From assembly GCA_963733915.1 (NCBI GenBank), contig CAVTEP010000001.1:682001-746000 (forward strand): a stretch of 64,000 nucleotides of DNA. Reading direction: 5' to 3'. Positions 12,477-20,525 of this stretch are shown here, piece after piece. Source of the DNA: Sulfomarinibacter sp963733915 (GTDB lineage: Bacteria > Acidobacteriota > Thermoanaerobaculia > Thermoanaerobaculales > Sulfomarinibacteraceae). The first letter of the stretch is position 1, and each line of letters begins with the position of its first letter. Made by a program: the position numbers and the translations under genes. The notes under the pieces are model-generated. The model worked only from the letters and a program-made list of their open reading frames with translations, did not search any database and was not told the origin of the DNA.

Positions 12477-12502
12477 AGCCCGGGCTTCGGCCCGGGCTTT
12501 TT
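12477..12502 (+). terminator. Rho-independent terminator after the OmpA-like gene
   Basis: A perfect 9-bp stem AGCCCGGGC / GCCCGGGCT with a TTCG loop is followed by five T residues. Confidence 0.93.
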
Positions 12503-12504
12503 CG

Positions 12505-12622
12505 TCGTTAGAACGTTTGGACGTTAGAACGTTAGAACGTTCCCGACCTCGCCAGTCATTGAAGATCTCGGGGTGGATGGGTGGGAAACGTTCTAACGTT
12601 CCAACGTGTAACGTTCGAACGA
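12505..12622. repeat. TRH hairpin element 5 (AACGTTAG type)
   Basis: The left arm at 12505-12542 has GTTAGAACG units. The centre contains GGGGTGGATGGGTGGG. The right arm at 12588-12622 has AACGTTCTAACG units. It begins 3 bases after the intrinsic terminator, so here it is not needed for termination of the upstream gene. Confidence 0.9.
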
Positions 12623-12663
12623 TTCACTCCCTGGCGACCCTGTATGCTTCCGCGGGAGGTATC

Positions 12664-13182
12664 ATGACCGATCGCGTCGGACCGGGTAACCTGCCGATTC
12701 TGGCCGTGCTGGGGCCATCCGATGCGTCGCCAAATGAATACGCGGTCGCGGAACGGGTCGGAGCGGCGGCTGCTCGTTCAGGATGGGTGGTACTTACCGG
12801 CGGAGGGTCGGGCGTCATGGAGGCCGCGAGCTGCGGCGCCGTCGAGGCGGGTGGCCTCACGGTGGGGATTCTCCCGACCGCGGTCTCCGGCAACGGCTAC
12901 CCGAACCCCTGGGTGAGAATTCCGATCTACACGGGCGCCGGTAGTGCCCGAAATGCGTTCAACGTGCTGTCGGCATGCCTGTGCATCGCTATCGGCGGCG
13001 GCCCCGGCACCTTGTCCGAGATCGCGCTGGCCCTCAAACACGGCATCCCCGTGTGGTGCTGGCAAAGCTGGGCTCTCACGCCGCCCCTCGGCTCCGACCG
13101 TCCTCTCCCCAGAAACTTCGGCACCGCAGACGAGCTTCTCGCTGCTCTGGAGATCGAGTTGCAGAAACGTTTGAACGTTTGA
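12664..13182 (+). CDS. TIGR00725/LOG-like Rossmann-fold nucleotide-binding protein
   Basis: A 172-residue protein of the lysine-decarboxylase-like (LOG) superfamily. The family motifs GGGSGVMEA (about residues 43-51) and GGGPGTLSE (about 117-125) are present. Relatives act on nucleotide phosphoribosides, but the TIGR00725 subgroup has no firm role. ATG 12664 follows GGGAGG by a suitable distance. The final residues (LNV stop) fall in an AACGTT repeat, so the natural C-terminus may have been altered by the element. Confidence 0.8.
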   Translation: MTDRVGPGNLPILAVLGPSDASPNEYAVAERVGAAAARSGWVVLTGGGSGVMEAASCGAVEAGGLTVGILPTAVSGNGYPNPWVRIPIYTGAGSARNAFNVLSACLCIAIGGGPGTLSEIALALKHGIPVWCWQSWALTPPLGSDRPLPRNFGTADELLAALEIELQKRLNV

Positions 13183-13204
13183 ACGTTCAACGTTTTAACG
13201 TTGG
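13163..13204. repeat. TRH element 6, compact AACGTT form
   Basis: AACGTTTGAACGTT units run directly into AACGTTTTAACGTT with no long centre. The element spans the stop codon of the LOG-like gene and fills the space to the convergent transporter gene. Confidence 0.75.
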
Positions 13205-13216
13205 GATAATCGGTGC

Positions 13217-15301
13217 CTACTTGTCGCCTGCTTCCTCATCAAGCTGCCACCGGGCGCCCTTTCTGGCCAGGAAATAACAGGACGCGACAAGCGCCGCCAG
13301 ACCGAGGACGCTGACCAGCTGCCCGCCAAGCCCCTCGTACCACTCGGCGAAGGCCATCGCACCCTGTTCCGAGCGATGGAGCACGTCGACCAGGAGCATC
13401 GACTCTCCCAACTGTGGCAGCAGCAGGATGGCGCCGATGGTACCGATGATGGCCGCGCCGGCCATCAGGCCCGAAGCGATGAGGGTGCCCTGTTCCTTGC
13501 GCGCTTCCCGCTCGACCTCGGTGCGCCCGCTCTTCGAAATGAAATGACCGACGGCAGCGCCGAAGAAGACCGCCATGTTGATCTCGATGGGGAGGTACAT
13601 CCCGAGCCCGAACGCGAGAGCCGGCACCTTGGCCATCTCCAACATGATCGCGACGATGCCGCCGAGCAGGAAGAGAATCAGCGCCTGCTGTTCACCGCCC
13701 ATGACCGAGGAAACGATGGTTGCCATCAGGTTGCCCTGCGGCGCCGGGAGATCGGGGTTGGCGACCATCTGCCCGGTGCCGTCGTCGACCATGAACCCGT
13801 AGGAAGTGGCGAGCACCCAGAGCACGGCGCCGACGCAGAGCGCGGCCACCAATATGCCGAGAAACTTCCAACGCTCCTGTTGGAAGGGGCTGGCGCCGAG
13901 CCAGTAGCCGACCTTGAGGTCGGTGATAAACGCCCCTGAGGTCGAAAGAGCGGTGCATACGGCGCAGCCCACGACGAGCGCCACCGACATGCCGAGGGCG
14001 TCGCCGCTGAGACCGGTGGCAACCAGGGCCAGGCAGGCGATGATCAGGGTCAACATCGTCATCCCCGACACCGGGTTGACACCGACGATGGCGATCGCCC
14101 GCGCCGCCACCGGGGTGAAGAGGAAGGCGAGAATGAAAGTGATCACCGTGCCGACCAGCGCAGTAGAGACCTTGCCGCTGATGAACCAGAAGAGCGCGAA
14201 CATGCCGACAACCGATGCGGCCTGGATCAGGAAAGTGTTGCGCGGGGCCAAATCTCGATCGGTGCGAAGGTCGTCCGCCCCGTCTCCGCCGCTCACCAGC
14301 CCCTTGAAGGCCAGCGTTATCGACGAAACGATGATCTTGCCCATCTTGAGGATGCCGATGATGCCGGCAAACGCGATGCAGCCGATTCCCATCGGGCGGA
14401 CGTAGTTGCCGAAGATCTGGGCGGAATCCATATCGGCGACCAGGGCTGCCACCGCGGGTGGCGTCAAGGGCACGGTCAGGCCGTGGGCCGCAAAGTAGAT
14501 CAACGGCACCAGCACCAACACCGACAGCACCGATCCGGCGGCGATGATGCCGGCGTAGCGCACTCCGATGATGTAGCCGAGGCCAAAGTAGACCGCGGTG
14601 GCATTGAGCCGGACCTCGAACCGTAGATCGGCCAGGCGTTGCCCGAAGGATCCGAACAGGATTTTCGAGTTGAGGTGGTGGTTCCACAAGTGGAGAAACT
14701 CGACGATGAGGTCGTAGAAGAACCCCAGCCCGAAGGCCATCAACAGCACCTTGCCGGCGGATCCCTTCGACTTCTCGCCGGTCGCCAAAACATTCGCGAT
14801 CGCCGTGCCCTCGGGGAACGGCAGCTGGCCGTGAAGGTCCTTGACGAAATACCGCCGGAGCGGGATCAGCAGAACCACTCCGAGGTACCCCCCGACCAGG
14901 CACGAGAGGAAAATCTGCAGGAATGACGGTTTGAGATCGAGGATGTAAAGCGCCGGAATCGTAAAGATGGCCCCCGCCACGACGACGCCCGCGGCCTGGC
15001 CGATGGACTGGATGATGACGTTTTCGAGCAGGGTGTTGCGGCGTGCGAAGAGGGTCCCGAGAAACACCGCGAGGATCGCGATCGGAATCGAGGTTTCGAT
15101 CACATTGCCGGTCTTGAGCCCGATGTAGGCTGCCGCGAAGGTGAAGATCACGACCATGATGACGCCGATGGTCACCGACCGCGCCGATACCTCCGGGCGG
15201 CTGTCGTCGGCCGGAACTACCGGAACGTAGGTTTCACCCGATTCAAGTTCGCGAAACGCATTCGGCGGCAGCACCTTGGTTGACTTGGACGAGGATTCCA
15301 T
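13217..15301 (-). CDS. OPT-family oligopeptide/metal-chelate transporter
   Basis: A 694-residue polytopic inner-membrane protein with about 14-16 hydrophobic segments starting near residue 43. It matches the bacterial oligopeptide transporter family through the SARSVTIGVIMVVIFTFAAAYIGLK-type first helix, the LPFPEGTA segment near 165 and the long hydrophobic C-terminal half. Bacterial members are usually assigned to peptide or metal-chelate uptake; the substrate cannot be told from sequence. GGGGGG precedes ATG 15301, and an extended -10 (TGCTACACT, 15336-15344 on this strand) lies upstream. Confidence 0.9.
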   Translation of the reverse strand: MESSSKSTKVLPPNAFRELESGETYVPVVPADDSRPEVSARSVTIGVIMVVIFTFAAAYIGLKTGNVIETSIPIAILAVFLGTLFARRNTLLENVIIQSIGQAAGVVVAGAIFTIPALYILDLKPSFLQIFLSCLVGGYLGVVLLIPLRRYFVKDLHGQLPFPEGTAIANVLATGEKSKGSAGKVLLMAFGLGFFYDLIVEFLHLWNHHLNSKILFGSFGQRLADLRFEVRLNATAVYFGLGYIIGVRYAGIIAAGSVLSVLVLVPLIYFAAHGLTVPLTPPAVAALVADMDSAQIFGNYVRPMGIGCIAFAGIIGILKMGKIIVSSITLAFKGLVSGGDGADDLRTDRDLAPRNTFLIQAASVVGMFALFWFISGKVSTALVGTVITFILAFLFTPVAARAIAIVGVNPVSGMTMLTLIIACLALVATGLSGDALGMSVALVVGCAVCTALSTSGAFITDLKVGYWLGASPFQQERWKFLGILVAALCVGAVLWVLATSYGFMVDDGTGQMVANPDLPAPQGNLMATIVSSVMGGEQQALILFLLGGIVAIMLEMAKVPALAFGLGMYLPIEINMAVFFGAAVGHFISKSGRTEVEREARKEQGTLIASGLMAGAAIIGTIGAILLLPQLGESMLLVDVLHRSEQGAMAFAEWYEGLGGQLVSVLGLAALVASCYFLARKGARWQLDEEAGDK

Positions 15302-15350
15302 CGATACCCCCCTCGCGTTGAGATCTGACGCCGGGAGTGTAGCAATTCCT

Positions 15351-15713
15351 TCGTTAGAACGTTAAAACGTTAGAACGTTAAAACGTTCGGCTCATCTGGA
15401 GATTCGTGGGATCGAGGCGTGAAGGTTTCGGTCGGCAAGGGCAGCGACAGGAGCGGCGACAGAATGCAAAGGCAGGGTCGGTCAGCAGCGGCCGGAGCAG
15501 CGACCATGGATCGTGACGACGGTCGCTGTGGACTGCCCCTGACGCGGTCTCCAACCGCTGCCGCCGCCACTGGCGCCGTACCGTTCCAACGGACGCGACC
15601 AATAGCTTCTTTTGAGGGGGGTTGGGCGATCCCCTTTTCTCCTTTTCTCCTTTTCCGCTCTGCCTCTTGAGGGTGGGCGGAACGTTCTAACGTTCCAACG
15701 TTTTAACGTTCCA
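15351..15713. repeat. TRH compound element 7 (AACGTT arms enclosing module A)
   Basis: The left AACGTTAG arm is at 15351-15387 and the right AACGTTCTAACG arm is at 15680-15713. Between them lie module A and a CTTTTCTC pyrimidine tract ending in GGGTGGGCGG. This accounts for the whole 415-base gap between the OPT gene and the DUF4097 gene. Confidence 0.85.
15420..15602 (+). repeat. Dispersed module, copy A
   Basis: Shares GGCAGGGTC, AGCAGCGGCC and TGTGGACTGCCCCTGACGCGG with copies at about 22798, 24640 and 34640 (the last inverted). No credible reading frame is seen. Confidence 0.75.
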
Positions 15714-15716
15714 ATG

Positions 15717-16418
15717 TCAGTTCAGTGTGATGACCGCGTCGCCGACACCGACCGAGACCTCGACGCGGTGGGTGCCGTCGCCGGACCACGAGGCCGCATG
15801 GCTCACGAAACCGCCGCTCGAGATCAACTCGCCGAGGACCGTGAGGCGGGCGTCGCCGACGCCACCGGCCGCCTCGGCCGACCTGTAGGCCGAGGCCGCG
15901 CCGAGGACCACCGCCGTGCCGACGCCAAGGTCGACCACGACGTCACCATCGGCGGCGTCCACCTCGATATCGCCGACTCCAGAGTCGATTTCCACCCCTG
16001 CCGTGATACCCCGGATTGCGATGTCCCCGACACCGTGGTCGAGCGTGAGGGCGATCTGCGGCGGCATGCCGATCGTCCATCGTTCCTCAAAACGCCGATC
16101 ATCGTCCGCGGACGGGTGGATGCCGAGTACCAGGCGACCACCTTTGATGGAAGTCTCGAGGGACGCGGCTTCGACCTCCCGCTCGGCCTGCCGCTTGGAC
16201 GAGAAGAATCCGCCCCGTCTTGGTGTCAGAACCACCTCGATGGAGATCTCTTGAGCGCCCTCGACCGCGACGATGCTGACGTCACCGATGCCGCTATCGA
16301 GGTCGACGGAATCGATTCCGGCGAGCGGAAGGGTCTCGGACAAGGTGCGCGGACCGCCCGCGTCTGCGGGTAGGGCGAGAAGCAAGAGAACAGACAAAAC
16401 GAGGACGGTTCTTTTCAT
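15717..16418 (-). CDS. Exported DUF4097-type beta-repeat protein (second of pair)
   Basis: A 233-residue protein with a signal peptide (cleavage after about residue 20, ADAGG). The rest is short beta-strand repeats with recurring GVGD/GIGD turns, like the DUF4097 putative adhesin fold. It lies 95 bases downstream of another DUF4097 protein and is probably the last gene of a three-gene operon with it and the TPR regulator. AAGGAG lies 7 bases before ATG 16418. The function is unknown; relatives are often found with envelope-stress regulators. Confidence 0.75.
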   Translation of the reverse strand: MKRTVLVLSVLLLLALPADAGGPRTLSETLPLAGIDSVDLDSGIGDVSIVAVEGAQEISIEVVLTPRRGGFFSSKRQAEREVEAASLETSIKGGRLVLGIHPSADDDRRFEERWTIGMPPQIALTLDHGVGDIAIRGITAGVEIDSGVGDIEVDAADGDVVVDLGVGTAVVLGAASAYRSAEAAGGVGDARLTVLGELISSGGFVSHAASWSGDGTHRVEVSVGVGDAVITLN

Positions 16419-16513
16419 TATCGACTCCTTCGCGCCGCCGTGAGCGGCTCACGAATTGAAACGAAAATCGTCGTCAAAAGTTCCCGATGTGTTCGATTAT
16501 CGAGTTGACCCGC

Positions 16514-17473
16514 TCAATTCCATACCTCACCGATGGTGAGCTGAATCTCACCCGATGCGGTCTCGACGTCGAACACGGGACCGTTGCCACTGAGCTTGAG
16601 GGCGGTGCCGTCCTCGACGATCTCGCCGGGAAGCTGGCTGTGAATCGAGCCGGTCGTGGTCGTCAGCGTTCCCTGCGGCTGCACGCCGTCGGGGACAATG
16701 ATCTGGACGCGCCCGGAAGAGCTACGAATGCGCACTGTTTCGCCGGCCTCGAGGCGGTCCCAGCTGAGGGTGATCTTGCCGGTGGAGGTGCTGGCATCAA
16801 TGCTTCCCGAAAGATCCTGCAGCCAGATCCGTCCCGAAGCAGTGTCGACCCGCGCACTGCGGGTGCCGCCGACCAGGCTGACATCACCGGCGGATGTCCG
16901 GGCGACAAAGGACTGAAGTGGCCGCAAGACCTCGATCTGGACGTCTCCCTCAGCCGTACTGATATCAATCGAGGTCGCGGCGCCGGTCATCACGAGGTCT
17001 CCGGTTGAACTCCGCAGTCGCAGGGGATCGGAGTTGGGGAAATCGCCGCGAAGCTCGATCCTACCGCTGGTGGTTGTGAGGTCCGGGATGACCTCGCCGG
17101 GCACGATCAGACCGAGGTGTGCACGGGCGGAAAGGCTCCCAAAACCGAGAAAACCGGTTTTGCCGGGCTCGACGACGATATCGAGCACGCCCTCCGAATC
17201 GCTAAAGGTCGGGGTGTGATTATCGATCCAGCGTTGCGCCTTTTCACCACCGGTGCCACCGATGTGCAGCTGGACCTCGGCCTCGATCGAGTCGATATCG
17301 GCCGTTCGCACCGAAACGTCAAGGTCCGCACCGTCGACCCGGACCACCTTCGCCGGCGCCGAAGGGTATTTTTCGAGAGTGTTGAGGTCCTTTTTGGCGG
17401 CCGACGCCATGCCGGCGGTGGCGGCCGCGAGAAACCCGAGGACCAATGATTTGTGGAGCATGCTCCAAGCCAT
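16514..17473 (-). CDS. Exported DUF4097-type beta-repeat protein (first of pair)
   Basis: About 319 residues. MAWSMLHKS starts a signal peptide ending near MASA. The mature part is a right-handed beta-solenoid-like series in which TxSGxI/STGxI motifs recur roughly every 15-25 residues, typical of DUF4097. I chose ATG 17473 because AGGAG precedes it; it begins 14 bases after the upstream TPR gene stops. The longer upstream frame would overlap that gene. It is likely periplasmic or surface exposed, with function unknown. Confidence 0.78.
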   Translation of the reverse strand: MAWSMLHKSLVLGFLAAATAGMASAAKKDLNTLEKYPSAPAKVVRVDGADLDVSVRTADIDSIEAEVQLHIGGTGGEKAQRWIDNHTPTFSDSEGVLDIVVEPGKTGFLGFGSLSARAHLGLIVPGEVIPDLTTTSGRIELRGDFPNSDPLRLRSSTGDLVMTGAATSIDISTAEGDVQIEVLRPLQSFVARTSAGDVSLVGGTRSARVDTASGRIWLQDLSGSIDASTSTGKITLSWDRLEAGETVRIRSSSGRVQIIVPDGVQPQGTLTTTTGSIHSQLPGEIVEDGTALKLSGNGPVFDVETASGEIQLTIGEVWN

Positions 17474-17486
17474 GGTGTGTTGTCTC

Positions 17487-18569
17487 CTATCGGGTCGGGA
17501 AGGGCACGACATTGGTAACCTGAGGCCGTCGGTGGGGTGCGACCAGTTCCTCCTGAAGCCGCGGGTTCGTGGTGCCCGCAAACGCCCTCGTCCTGAACTC
17601 GGAGTCGAGCGAGGAGAGGTAGGAGCGGAGCCGCTTCAAGATCGAACGTACGCTGGATGGGCTGCAGCGCATCGAGCGGGCTGCCGCCGCAATCGAAGGA
17701 CTCTCGCCGTCTATTTCCAGGACAGCGAAAACCAGGGCGGTGCCCCAGGGGTCGGGCGAGTGGGGTCGCGACCGCGCTTCATCGGTGTAGGCGCGCCACA
17801 GCCGGCGGGCGGCGATTGTCACGAGCTCGGAGAGCTCGTTGACTTCGCCGCAGCGAATGATCGCGTCGTCGATCTCGGCGGCGACGCCGTCGAGTTCAGC
17901 GAGGCTTTCCCTCCAAGAATCAGCCAGAGCCTTTTCAGCGCGCAATTTGAGGCGGGCGCTCTGCAAGCCATCGCGTGCTTCGCTCAAAAGGCTTGATTTT
18001 GGATGACACCCGAGCCCCTCCCGAAGCGCCTCTTCGGCCTCTGCCCACCGGCCCATGGAGCCCAGAAGGTTGGCGCGCATGCCGAACAGAAAAACCTGAA
18101 GATCGTCTGGAATGCGATCGTCGATAGGTACCTCATCGAGAATGTCGAGCGCCTCCGGAAGGCGTGCCTGATCGGAAAGAGCGACCGCGAGTTGGACCGG
18201 GAGGTGGACCGCCTCCGGAAACAACCGCCATCCCATTCGCAGGAGCTCCTCGCAGCCGTCGAGATCACCGATCGCCTCGAGGGCGTTGGATTTCAAATGA
18301 CAGGCGTGTGACGAGGGCTCGAGCTCCCACGAGCGCGAAGCACATGGGAGCGCCTGCTCGGCGCAGCCCATTGCGAGCAGCGCCTGGGCTTTCCAGATCA
18401 GAAGAGCGGCCTCGAGCTGGGGGTGGTCCTCGACGAGGGGAAGCGTCCGTTCGACCTCGGCAACGACTTTGCGGTGGCGCCCGTGCTGGCTCCACTCCAG
18501 ACACCGCTCGAGCATCTGCTCTACTCGACGCCGCTGTCTCGCACCGTCATCGTCGGCATTATCTGTCAT
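17487..18569 (-). CDS. TPR protein with C-terminal helix-turn-helix-like region
   Basis: About 360 residues. The N-terminal 200 residues form helical TPR-like repeats with alternating leucine and alanine patterns. A helical linker follows. Residues about 285-325 (SIAAAARSMRCSPSSVRSILKRL) resemble a helix-turn-helix of the type used by sigma-like regulators. No signal peptide is present, so it is probably cytoplasmic. It heads the operon with two exported DUF4097 proteins and may regulate them (inference). ATG 18569 is preferred: a TGCTAGCAT box ends 7 bases upstream and there is no ribosome site. Confidence 0.6.
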   Translation of the reverse strand: MTDNADDDGARQRRRVEQMLERCLEWSQHGRHRKVVAEVERTLPLVEDHPQLEAALLIWKAQALLAMGCAEQALPCASRSWELEPSSHACHLKSNALEAIGDLDGCEELLRMGWRLFPEAVHLPVQLAVALSDQARLPEALDILDEVPIDDRIPDDLQVFLFGMRANLLGSMGRWAEAEEALREGLGCHPKSSLLSEARDGLQSARLKLRAEKALADSWRESLAELDGVAAEIDDAIIRCGEVNELSELVTIAARRLWRAYTDEARSRPHSPDPWGTALVFAVLEIDGESPSIAAAARSMRCSPSSVRSILKRLRSYLSSLDSEFRTRAFAGTTNPRLQEELVAPHRRPQVTNVVPFPTR

Positions 18570-18576
18570 CGTCCGC

Positions 18577-18585
18577 ATGCTAGCA
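18577..18585 (-). promoter_or_regulatory. Extended -10 box of the TPR/DUF4097 operon
   Basis: TGCTAGCAT lies 7 bases from ATG 18569 on the minus strand, predicting a leaderless transcript. Confidence 0.45.
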
Positions 18586-18656
18586 CGGGAGCGCGATGGG
18601 CACTGAGCTACGGGCTATGGGTATGTTCATCGCAGGGTCGCGCTGCCGTAGAGGCG

Positions 18657-18757
18657 TCACAACCATAAAGGCACAAAGACACAAAGAAAAACACAAAGGA
18701 AATCATCTTGGTGCAATCCTTCGTGGCTTCGAGTCTTCGTGGTTGCGGTTCATACAG
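18657..18757. repeat. TRH hairpin element 8 (CACAAAGA type)
   Basis: The left arm at 18657-18701 has CACAAAGA units and the right arm at 18718-18757 has CTTCGTGG/TCTTCGTGGTTG units. It lies in the 296-base region between the TPR gene and the DUF6600-like gene. Similar ACAAAG...CTTCGTG inverted repeats occur in many unrelated bacterial genomes. Confidence 0.75.
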
Positions 18758-18826
18758 ATCCGCAAGGCGGCATCGACCTTCTGTGTTTTGCTAGAAGCTC
18801 AGTATTGGGGCCGGGACCAAAGGGCA

Positions 18827-18851
18827 GCGGGGCGGCCCTGGGCCGCCCCGC
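18827..18851 (-). terminator. GC-rich hairpin downstream of the DUF6600-like gene
   Basis: A perfect 11-bp stem GCGGGGCGGCC / GGCCGCCCCGC has a 3-base loop, 15 bases after the stop codon. The T tract is weak. Confidence 0.6.
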
Positions 18852-18865
18852 CGGATCGATGGGTG

Positions 18866-20353
18866 TCAGCGTCTGTCTGGTCTCGAGGTCTGGCGTGAGC
18901 GCCGTTTCGGAGTTTCTTCGTTTTCGATCGGGGTGGCGGATTTTCCGTTGCTCGACTGGGATCGCCGTGACGCAGAAGCTCCTTGTTGTACTGGCGCCTC
19001 CTGGCGCCGGTCGGTGGTGGGCTGCCGGGTCTGGAACTGCCGCTGCTGCGCCACGTTCGTCTGCCGAGGTGATTGTGCCGCCGGCCGGCTTGCTGTGCCA
19101 GGCTGCGCACGGATCGAATCAGTGACCGTGTTTCGCGACCGCATGCGGGTGGTGACCCCGGATTCGGCCGCACTGCCCGATCCGCCGCGATCACCGCCGT
19201 TCATCTTTGGCGCCACGCGGAGGATGGATCGCGACGACGTCGGGCCGGCTGCTCTGGTTTGTGATGTGTAGCCGGAGGCCGGCCGGTCACCCGTAGATCG
19301 CGTCGGGATTCCAGACCGCGCAGATGGCGACGACGACGACGACCGGGCCAGTGGCTTGATCTGTGGTGATCGGGTATCCCGCACGACACCTTCGGATCTC
19401 GCCGAGCTCGCTGCGGTCCTCGAAGCCGTGGCCGATGGGCGGACCATCGGTTGGCGCTGTTCGAGTGCAGTCGGAGAAAGCGCGCTGCTCACTGTGTCCG
19501 CCGCATGGCGCTCGATGCTCCGAGCGACTCCCTCGGGTCGGGCGATGGTGACCTCGCGTCCACCCATGGTCACAGTCCTTTGCGACATGTGGGCTTCGAC
19601 CGGCACCGCACTGCCACGCTGGCGCAGCTCAAGACTGGATGGCGCCTTCGCACCGTTCTCGACCACCCGGCCTTTCGACGCGTGTTGGTGGGCCACCTGG
19701 TGACGGGAGACGTTGTCGGAACCAAAGTCATTCCAACCGACGTAGGTTCCGTACCGGGCATCGTTCAAGCCACGATCCGATCCGTCGTAATACCCATCGC
19801 GGTAACCGGTGCGGTAGCCGTCCCGGTAACCGTGCTTGAAGCCGTGAGCGGCGTGGCTCCAGCCGTACGGTGGTCTCGCGTACCAGCCGACATAGCCACC
19901 GGTTCGCACCCACGTCACGTTCGCGCAGGAGTAGGTGTAGCCGGGCTGCCAGACCCAGCCGAAGCTGCTATAGGCCCAGTTCCCGTAATGGTGCGGGACG
20001 TACCCCCAGGGTTCGTAGGCGACCCAGGTCCAGCCGAAGCTGGTCGAGACCCATCGTCCATAGGTGTAGGGACGCCAGCCGGCGGCCACCCAGGGGCGCC
20101 ACACGCTGCCGAGCCCGTCGACCCACACCCACTCGCCGTAGCCGGCAAGCACGGCGTTGAATTCTATGGACCAGTACGGGTCGGACCACGAATTGGTGTA
20201 GACGCCCCAGTCGCCGAACCCGACCGATACGCCAAAACCGCCGCCGCCGACATATAGGCCGAATGTACCTCCTGCGTCCACCGGCGGCGTTGCGATGGCA
20301 CATACCAGTCCGAGAACCGGGGCGAGCGCTGCAATCCGTCGTCGGTCTTTCAT
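18866..20353 (-). CDS. Exported Tyr/Trp-rich DUF6600-like (YXWGXW-type) protein with basic low-complexity tail
   Basis: About 495 residues. A signal peptide (MKDRRR to about residue 28, VDAGG) precedes a region rich in aromatic repeats such as GEWVWVDGLG, WRPYTYGRW and YEPWGYVPHHYGNW (about 60-165), typical of DUF6600-like envelope proteins. The remainder, from about residue 230, is Ser/Arg/Pro/Gln-rich and probably disordered. GGAGGAAACC precedes ATG 20353. A longer upstream frame exists, but its extra residues come from an AACGTT repeat and are unlikely to be translated. Function is unknown, probably periplasmic or outer membrane. Confidence 0.75.
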   Translation of the reverse strand: MKDRRRIAALAPVLGLVCAIATPPVDAGGTFGLYVGGGGFGVSVGFGDWGVYTNSWSDPYWSIEFNAVLAGYGEWVWVDGLGSVWRPWVAAGWRPYTYGRWVSTSFGWTWVAYEPWGYVPHHYGNWAYSSFGWVWQPGYTYSCANVTWVRTGGYVGWYARPPYGWSHAAHGFKHGYRDGYRTGYRDGYYDGSDRGLNDARYGTYVGWNDFGSDNVSRHQVAHQHASKGRVVENGAKAPSSLELRQRGSAVPVEAHMSQRTVTMGGREVTIARPEGVARSIERHAADTVSSALSPTALEQRQPMVRPSATASRTAASSARSEGVVRDTRSPQIKPLARSSSSSPSARSGIPTRSTGDRPASGYTSQTRAAGPTSSRSILRVAPKMNGGDRGGSGSAAESGVTTRMRSRNTVTDSIRAQPGTASRPAAQSPRQTNVAQQRQFQTRQPTTDRRQEAPVQQGASASRRSQSSNGKSATPIENEETPKRRSRQTSRPDRR

Positions 20354-20433
20354 GGTTTCCTCCATGGCGACGGCGTCCGGGCCGTCGTCAACCGTGGAAA
20401 CAGCAAGTCGTGTGCCAGGAGAAAACGTCTGCA

Positions 20434-20458
20434 TTACAACGTTTGAACGTTGCAACGC
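20434..20458. repeat. TRH element 9, compact AACGTT form
   Basis: AACGTTTGAACGTT with a short inverted partner (GTTGCAACG) lies in the leader region of the DUF6600-like gene. Confidence 0.5.
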
Positions 20459-20525
20459 TTCGGAGCGTCCTCGATCCGAGGGCTATGTCCTCGTGAGAGG
20501 ACGTTGAACCGCTTTTCTCAGCGGG

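Noticed and set aside
12505..12622. Hairpin elements as the only terminators
   Set aside because: At the OmpA-like gene an ordinary intrinsic terminator precedes the element, so termination is not a required role at every site.
20354..20455. Upstream start for the DUF6600-like protein
   Set aside because: The added residues derive from an AACGTT repeat and lack a ribosome site; ATG 20353 has both a ribosome site and a signal peptide.
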